From: Dryococelus australis
Lineage: Eukaryota; Arthropoda; Insecta; Phasmatodea; Phasmatidae
DNA length: 64,000 nucleotides
Assembly: GCA_029891345.1 (NCBI GenBank)
Contig: CM056997.1
Coordinates: 213,567,212 to 213,631,211, forward strand
Reading direction: 5' to 3'
Within the stretch, counting starts at the first letter, position 1, and the number at the start of each line of letters is the position of its first letter. Positions 58,288-64,000 of the stretch are shown here, piece by piece. The translations under genes were made by a program, and so were the position numbers. The notes under the pieces are model-generated. The model worked only from the letters and a program-made list of their open reading frames with translations. It made no database searches and was not told where the DNA came from.

Positions 58288-59189
58288 GTGAGTAGCCACT
58301 GTAGCTCTACACAGGGGCACAAATCTTGTACTGAGAGGAGTTATGGACCATATTTACCTCAAGTTATTTACCTAAGTTACTAAAAAATTTCCCATCAGGT
58401 AAATAAAAATAAACTTAACATGCACAAAAATACAAAAACACATGTCATGATTCATGAAACAAAAAATCAGTAGGCCCAGCAGCACTCATGCTTAGTTTTG
58501 GTTAATTACATCTCAGATTAACTTACAAGGGTAGATGTAAAACCTAAACAAAGAGTCAAACGTTTAGGTGTGTGGTCCGCACATTGATTACCATGTACAC
58601 TATTTCTCCACTATACTGCATGTGCAGCAACAATCATCTAGTGTACACAGAATCCTGCACAGGTTTAACCAGGTACTATTCGTTAAACTATGAAAGAAAA
58701 ATTATTTTACTCCCAGAAAACATACGTCTTTGTTGTTGAAGTTGGCTAATTCAGGCTAAATGAATAGTTTAAAAAAGTCAAGAACATAATGTTCTTGTAT
58801 AATTTGTAAAAAAAAAAGTTTATGGCATATGATGATAATAATTTTAAGTTTATGGTGGCTAGATATGCAGAAGCATGTAATTTCTGATCAAAAAAACAGC
58901 AATGCTACTTCAAGATAGCAAATGTGAGATGGTAAAGTTGTTTGCAAGAAAAGTTTTAAAATGTTATATTTAACTTGCAAAGCATTCAGTAAGCCTAAAA
59001 AACTGCCCTTTTAGTGACACTGAGAAAATGGCAGTGGACTGTCCTCACTTCTTTATTTCTTATGATGCGCAAAATTTATTTTTTAACCAGTAAAATTTTT
59101 TTCCCTCCATTAAAGGTTCAAATTGAGGACTAGTCTTGCATTTGAGTCGTCTTATATTCTGGTAGATTTGGTTAGTCATGCGTAGTGTT
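58288..59189. other. Intron after exon d, no gene recognised
   Basis: AT-rich, no transposon domain or exon. Confidence 0.6.
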
Positions 59190-59750
59190 TTTCAACTTGA
59201 CATTGATGTGGTTCAGTGACCCAGGTGAAGGGAAGAGGGTACCCAGTCGGGGGGACGGTTTTCAACTTGACATTGATGTGGTTCAGCGACCCAGGTGAAG
59301 GGAAGAAGGTACCCAGTCGGGGGACTGTTTTCAACTTGACATTGATGTGGTTCAGCGACCCAGGTGAAGGGAAGAGGGTACCCAGTCGGGGGGACTGTTT
59401 TCAACTTGACATTGATGTGGTTCAGCGACCCAGGTGAAGGGAAGAAGGTACCCAGTCGGGGGGACTGTTTTCAACTTGACATTGATGTGGTTCAGCGACC
59501 CAGGTGAAGGGAAGAGGGTACCCAGTCGGGGGGACGGTTTTCAACTTGACATTGATGTGGTTCAGCGACCCAGGTGAAGGGAAGAAGGTACCCAGTCGTG
59601 GGGACTGTTTTCAACTTGACATTGATGTGGTTCAGTGACCCAGGTGAAGGGAAGAGGGTACCCAGTCGGGGGGACGGTTTTCAACTTGACATTGATGTGG
59701 TTCAGCGACCCAGGTGAAGGGAAGAAGGTACCCAGTCGGGGGGACGCTTT
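59190..59750. repeat. 70-bp minisatellite, eight copies
   Basis: 'caacttgacattgatg' starts at 59193, 59263, 59332, 59402, 59472, 59542, 59612 and 59682, that is 70-base steps with one of 69. Odd copies carry 'gaagaggg' and even copies 'gaagaagg', giving a 140-bp dimer pattern. Open frames across it are by-products. Confidence 0.97.
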
Positions 59751-61800
59751 TCACACCCACGCCTATCAACAAAAGATGTCTGTAGAAGGGAGTAAGAGGA
59801 TGATGACAGATCACAGTTGACTATATTAATTTTATCAACTACTGAATATGCTGTTATTTTTTGTGACATATTGCACTCACCCACACAGCAAACCACATGT
59901 TGAAGTCTGAATGAAGATCAAGTCTGCATGCATTGCTTGTCAGAATGCAACAGTGTGTTATTTTGGTCCCTTAAAAAATATTTCATTTTGAACGTAAGTT
60001 TATATTCAGATTTTTGGAGTATGTATTTCAGTTATAAATTGCTATTCCACAGGTTCTTAAGATTATAAAGTACTGTATGTATATAAATTTAGTACATCAG
60101 TTTTGTATATTATGAGGGAAGGTTATATATGTTCCGAGTGACATTTCCGCAGATTTATGTTGTTATATTACATACAAGGTGAATAATTTCATGTAAAAAT
60201 AACTGAAAAATGAAAACTATATTTGAATATTTAAAATAATTATTTGTTTATTGGTTTCCTTAGTGAAAGCCTTGTAAACAACATTGCTGCGTATTCTTTA
60301 ACTAAAAAATTATCATGGGTTCAGGTAAAATACAAACTCTGCAAAGAAACAAACATTTTTCTTGTAAGAAATTGTAACGGTAACATATATAATTTTAATA
60401 GTTACTGTATGTTGCAGCTTTCAATTTGCAGAAGACTGCATTATTCAGATTATTTTTTTCTTATGTTAATTTTCATATAGTTAGAAATTGATCTGGTAGG
60501 GGCATTCTGCCATGTTTCTTGAAAACAAAACAGCTGACATATTCTTTATCTTTGTAACCGGTAATGAACACTAAGCCGTGTAATGAAACACTACGCCAAC
60601 AATTATATAGCCGCAGCAGTCATATTTTTGGCATAAAAATAACTGTTCACTGTTGCATTCTGCATGACACGCCAGAACTACAGGAACTGTGCTCAAGATG
60701 TCATCGAAGACACTGTGCATCACCCCTTTCCCCCCCGCTGATAGTAGTAACTGTAATTTGAGCCGGCAGACACATAATTGCTAGCTCGCTTTAGTGTGTC
60801 CACTACCATGGGCCACTGGCGAATACAGTGGCAAAGAGTTAGCAAAGTCAGCCTATGATATATTTACGTTTTCTTCCAGTATGATACAAGTCTTGTTTTT
60901 ACTCGGTCAGTTATGCTGATGTATACTTTCACAGGCTCCGAGGCGAAAAATTTAATTTTAATTTGCAATATACATCTCAGCTGACTCACAAAGCATAATT
61001 TATATATTCACTTGTGGCTATGAACAAAAAAAAATATTGTTACAAGATGCCTGTGAGTACCAGTACGCTTGCGGACTGAATACTTCCAACAAAAAACTAA
61101 AAAATGAACCGGTACACCATAGCACAACTTACGATGAATGCTGTAGGTGCAGGCAATTAAAGCTATGTCACATAGTAGAGTGTTTCCATTGTGCACACAC
61201 GCGCACACATTCACTGAGTCTTCTAGTGCACAATACAGTGAAAGCCAAGAATACCGCGACCTGGAATACCATGGATTCGGTTATACCGCGGGACAATTTG
61301 TGTCCCCCGGCCTGAATAAAAAAATTAATAAGTGGAACATGTGCGGTCAGGTAAGCTGGTGGTTGTGAGTCGGGGACGTTGTTGGAGGGGGTGGAGGGAG
61401 AGGGTGTACGTTCTCCCTCTTTTCAACTCCGAGATCTATTTTATTGATTCATTACAGCCAATATTTTTTTTTGTATTAAGTTTCATTGGCATGGTGCAGT
61501 GTCTTTAACAGAAGAATTCCTAGTGGTCCTTTTTTTCATGTGACCCTATTACACCTGTTATGCTGTTTGGTTGTAAACAGGCCAAAAAAATGTTAGTGTA
61601 GCAACTTTTCCATCGTACTTGGGCGTTGTGTAGAGTAACACATTTAAGCAATTACAGTTATTCAGTGCCAAAATGTTTAACTAAAGTAAAGCTGGAATAC
61701 TGTCATAATCGGGATACTGACTTCTGTGGCGCATTGAATATAAAACTGACTTGCAATGCGAGGAGCTCTGAGTTTTGTTCAGATTCTGGGTAAGGTAAGG
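59751..61800. other. Intron, no gene recognised
   Basis: AT-rich with scattered short frames. No family motif is visible on either strand. Confidence 0.55.
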
Positions 61801-62330
61801 ACTAAGTAATTTACAGTCCTATAATTAATCTCCTATGATGTATAGCACTACATAATCATTATAATAATGTTGTAGACAATTTAATTATAATGTGTATGTA
61901 GCAGCTGTAGTAGGTGTTCCCATTGTGTGAAAAAAATATTCTGACATTTGAGGCTGGCCTCGAAATTTGTGCTTCTATGTTATTTACATGCCTATAATTG
62001 ATCTCCTATGGGATATAGTGCTACATAATCATTGTAATTATGATATACACACTTTGATTATAATGTGTATATAGTGGCTATTCTGTACATCTTCTAATTT
62101 TCAAGAAAATAATCCGAAAATTTTAGGCACGCCTCACAATTCATGCTTCTAAGTCATTTATATGCCTATAGTTAATCTCCTACGGGGTATAGCTGTACGT
62201 AATCCTTATAATTATGATATAGACACTTTGATTATAATATGTGTGTAGCATCTATTTAGTATGTCTTTCCATTTTCGTAGGGAAAAATTCAGAAATTTGA
62301 GGCGTGCAGTATTATTGTCCCGAAGACACG
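61801..62330. repeat. 173-bp tandem triplication, diverged
   Basis: Three units begin with 'cctata-tt-atctccta' at 61818, 61991 and 62165. Each continues with 'tatag-gctacataatc', 'ttaattatgata', 'attataatgtgt' and ends with 'ttgaggc...cttcta'. The spacing is 173-174 bases and the copies differ at many bases. Confidence 0.85.
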
Positions 62331-62668
62331 CATGTTAAGAAATGTGACTATGGACGAGCTATTGTAGACAAGGCGTAATGCAGAACAATTGCCTTTCTTT
62401 GCATGCCACAAATTATTATTATTTTTTATTAGTTTTCCTTTGTAAAATGCAAAACAGATGAGCAAGCGACATGTTTCGCAACACGTGAGGCACTGATAAA
62501 TCTTATCTGCAGTGCAAGCATGCATTCGACCTTTGTTTGGTTTTATTTGGACATCAGCTTCGTTTCTCATTCTTACGTCCTCCCAACCAGGCCACCTAGG
62601 AGGCAGGGTTGAACCGCCTCCTCCAACCTACATGATAAATAACTCACAGGGAACACCGCCGTTGATGG

Positions 62669-62706
62669 AATAAGTACATCCTTTGCCTTGAAAGGATGTA
62701 CTTATT
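62669..62706. repeat. Perfect 16-bp hairpin with 6-base loop
   Basis: aataagtacatccttt (62669-62684), loop gccttg, then its exact reverse complement (62691-62706), followed by a T run. No gene ends here, so a terminator role is unlikely; the context is intronic. Confidence 0.9.
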
Positions 62707-62739
62707 TTTTAGCTATTCTTATTGCTTGAATGCATGTGA

Positions 62740-63077
62740 CTCCCTTCACCTCACCATGTTTCTCTTCTTCCCCCCTCCCCTCCATCCTTCCACCCTCTTG
62801 GGTGCTTTCAAGTCCAGTGATGCAGATAAAAAAATATAAAATTCTGATAGGAAGGGGTTAAACGTTTCACGAGGGACGGCAGTAAATAACACTTGCGCAG
62901 TGTTTGACAGATAAGTGCCACGCCTCATTAGAATACTATTTTCTTCTTCTTTTCCTACTATACTCCGTCACTTCCGGAATAGCACAGAAAAGTTATAACG
63001 CAGGTCTGAGTTATATCCCGCCAACAGCTGTGTTATATCAGGCTTTCACTTTATATACTATATACAGATACCGAACA
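62740..63077 (-). repeat. Probable BEL/Pao 3' LTR
   Basis: On the minus strand this starts TGTTCGGTATCTG at 63077, directly after the integrase end and a GGCGGGA stretch, as in BEL/Pao elements. A TATA-like 'tatagtatataaag' follows. The left edge is not defined, and the partner LTR is outside the window. Confidence 0.5.
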
Positions 63078-63104
63078 TCCCGCCCACCTTGAAATGCCCA
63101 CATT

Positions 63105-64000
63105 TCAAGTTCATTGAGATGGCAAGGGGCATCATTTCACTACAGTATGTTTGACAATTCCTTGCTAAGTGCACACCTCAGCAGCCCATACCACACCATC
63201 TGCACCAAGGTATACTTTCAACACTCTTCCCAGACGCCGTTGCCGAGAGGGTATGTTTGAATCCTTTACCAATACTATAATGCATTGTTCTTAACTAGCT
63301 CCTGGTCTCATCCATTTTCTCCTCTGCTGGAGTTCATGGAGGTACTCCATGTGCCACCACTTCCAGAAAGACTGCGTGATCTGTTCATTGGGATATCAGT
63401 TAACTCCTTATCAAGTAGCACTTGTGGAGGATCAAGGGTTAAGAAATGACTAGATCTGAAGGATGCCAGATCATTTCGATCGATGGACTGGGCACAAAGA
63501 GGTTGATAATTCATAACAGTCAATTTGAGTGAAAATGGTATATAATTCCTCATACAACAACAGCTGCTCCCCTATGACCTTAAACAGAAGGGATGTGACT
63601 GACTTCATCCCGGCCTCCTACAGTCCTCCAAAGTGGGGTGCAGAAGGTGAGTTAAAGTGCCAGGTGATACGTTGCTCTGCCAAATGATCTGGAAAAAGTT
63701 TCTGAATGCCAGTATTTTCCAGGAAGTCTCACAGAGCTGACAGGTTACTATTGGCCCCCACAAAATTAGTGTCGCAATCGCTGTATAGATGAGTAAAGTA
63801 TCCCCTATGGGCAACAAAGCAACAGAAGGTGGCTAAGAATGCATCTGTTGACAAATCTGACATGTGTTCAACCTGTACTGTCTTGGTTGCCAAAGAAACA
63901 AATAAGCAGATGTATGAATGGAGGATACAAGGCTTCTTTACTCTTGCCATGATTATATTTGTTGGACCACCAGAATGCAAGATGGGTTTTGCTTGGGAAA
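63105..64000 (-). pseudogene. BEL/Pao integrase, runs off the right edge
   Basis: The minus strand reads ICLFVSLATKTVQVEHMSDL, STDAFLATFCCFVAHRG, YSDCDTNFVGAN (catalytic Asp; usual D-N-G-T altered to D-C-D-T), HLAEQRITWHF and SAPHFGGL, a stop, then EAGMKSV (catalytic Glu). After frame changes it continues with PLCAQSIDRNDLASF, MEYLHELQQRRKW and VLVKDSNIPSRQRRLGRVLK. This domain order is diagnostic of BEL/Pao integrases. Upstream pol lies beyond 64000. Stops near 63730 and frameshifts near 63550 show decay. Confidence 0.9.

Noticed and set aside
59190..59820. CRISPR-like direct repeats or a coding repeat
   Set aside because: Repeats adjoin directly with no unique spacers, and the window is eukaryotic.
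60244..61368. Short frames that might be the last VPS35 exon
   Set aside because: None reads the expected VTIQVLNQLI-type continuation, so the last exon is taken to lie beyond the window.
62669..62712. Rho-independent terminator
   Set aside because: Hairpin plus T run looks like one, but the DNA is eukaryotic intron and no gene ends there.

Overview
This is an animal nuclear genome window, most likely from an arthropod with a large, repeat-rich genome. Four plus-strand exons encode a near-contiguous C-terminal part of VPS35, the scaffold subunit of retromer. They lie at 15142-15310, 15565-15744, 28816-29055 and 58145-58287, each with AG acceptors and GT donors. Earlier VPS35 exons must lie left of base 1 and the last exon(s) right of base 64000, so the whole window is gene body and almost everything else is intron. 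The arthropod reading is an inference from the invertebrate-like VPS35 residues, an R1-type LINE, a BEL/Pao element and intron size (13 kb and 29 kb); the species is not identifiable from sequence alone.

The introns are filled mainly by one family of Ty3/gypsy-type LTR retrotransposons, labelled PHG here (PHD-finger Gag). About thirteen broken pieces are present on both strands. Read together they show the order LTR, then a small basic ORF1 starting MPY/MPF and ending near a DFVPSRRPTRP-LYTG-like box, then a Gag with two PHD-like zinc modules and a compressed CCHC knuckle, then protease (L-DSAATG), reverse transcriptase, RNase H and integrase. Every copy seen is broken. The best single parts are ORF1 at 18512-18985, gag at 22552-23430 and 39717-41050, protease at 41050-41403, and RT to integrase on the minus strand at 23958-26400.

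Layout: 0-5.3 kb is intron with a dead hAT transposase (780-1718, minus) and a tRNA-like SINE (2870-3140). 5.3-11.4 kb is a pile of PHG copies, one inserted in another. 12.7 kb holds a small MITE. 13.1-14.8 kb holds two back-to-back LTR fragments. 15.1-15.7 kb has VPS35 exons a and b. 17.4-27 kb has three more PHG copies, including the pol-bearing minus copy. 28.3 kb has a second SINE and 28.8 kb has exon c. 29.4-36.3 kb has a PHG copy and an R1-like LINE with apurinic-type endonuclease and RT. 36.3-42 kb has a PHG copy split by an inverted PHG copy. 43-54.6 kb is a three-layer nest: a PHG copy split by a TIR DNA transposon, itself split by a second gypsy element with 1.5-kb LTRs. 55.5-57.3 kb has another PHG fragment. 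57.6-58.3 kb has a pyrimidine tract and exon d. 59.2 kb has a 70-bp minisatellite, 61.8 kb a 173-bp triplication, and 62.7-64 kb a minus-strand BEL/Pao integrase running off the edge.

Points most worth follow-up are the PHG architecture (an extra ORF before gag plus tandem PHD-like fingers in Gag), an apparent one-base deletion in VPS35 exon d, the three-layer nest with readable target duplications, and several structured repeats.
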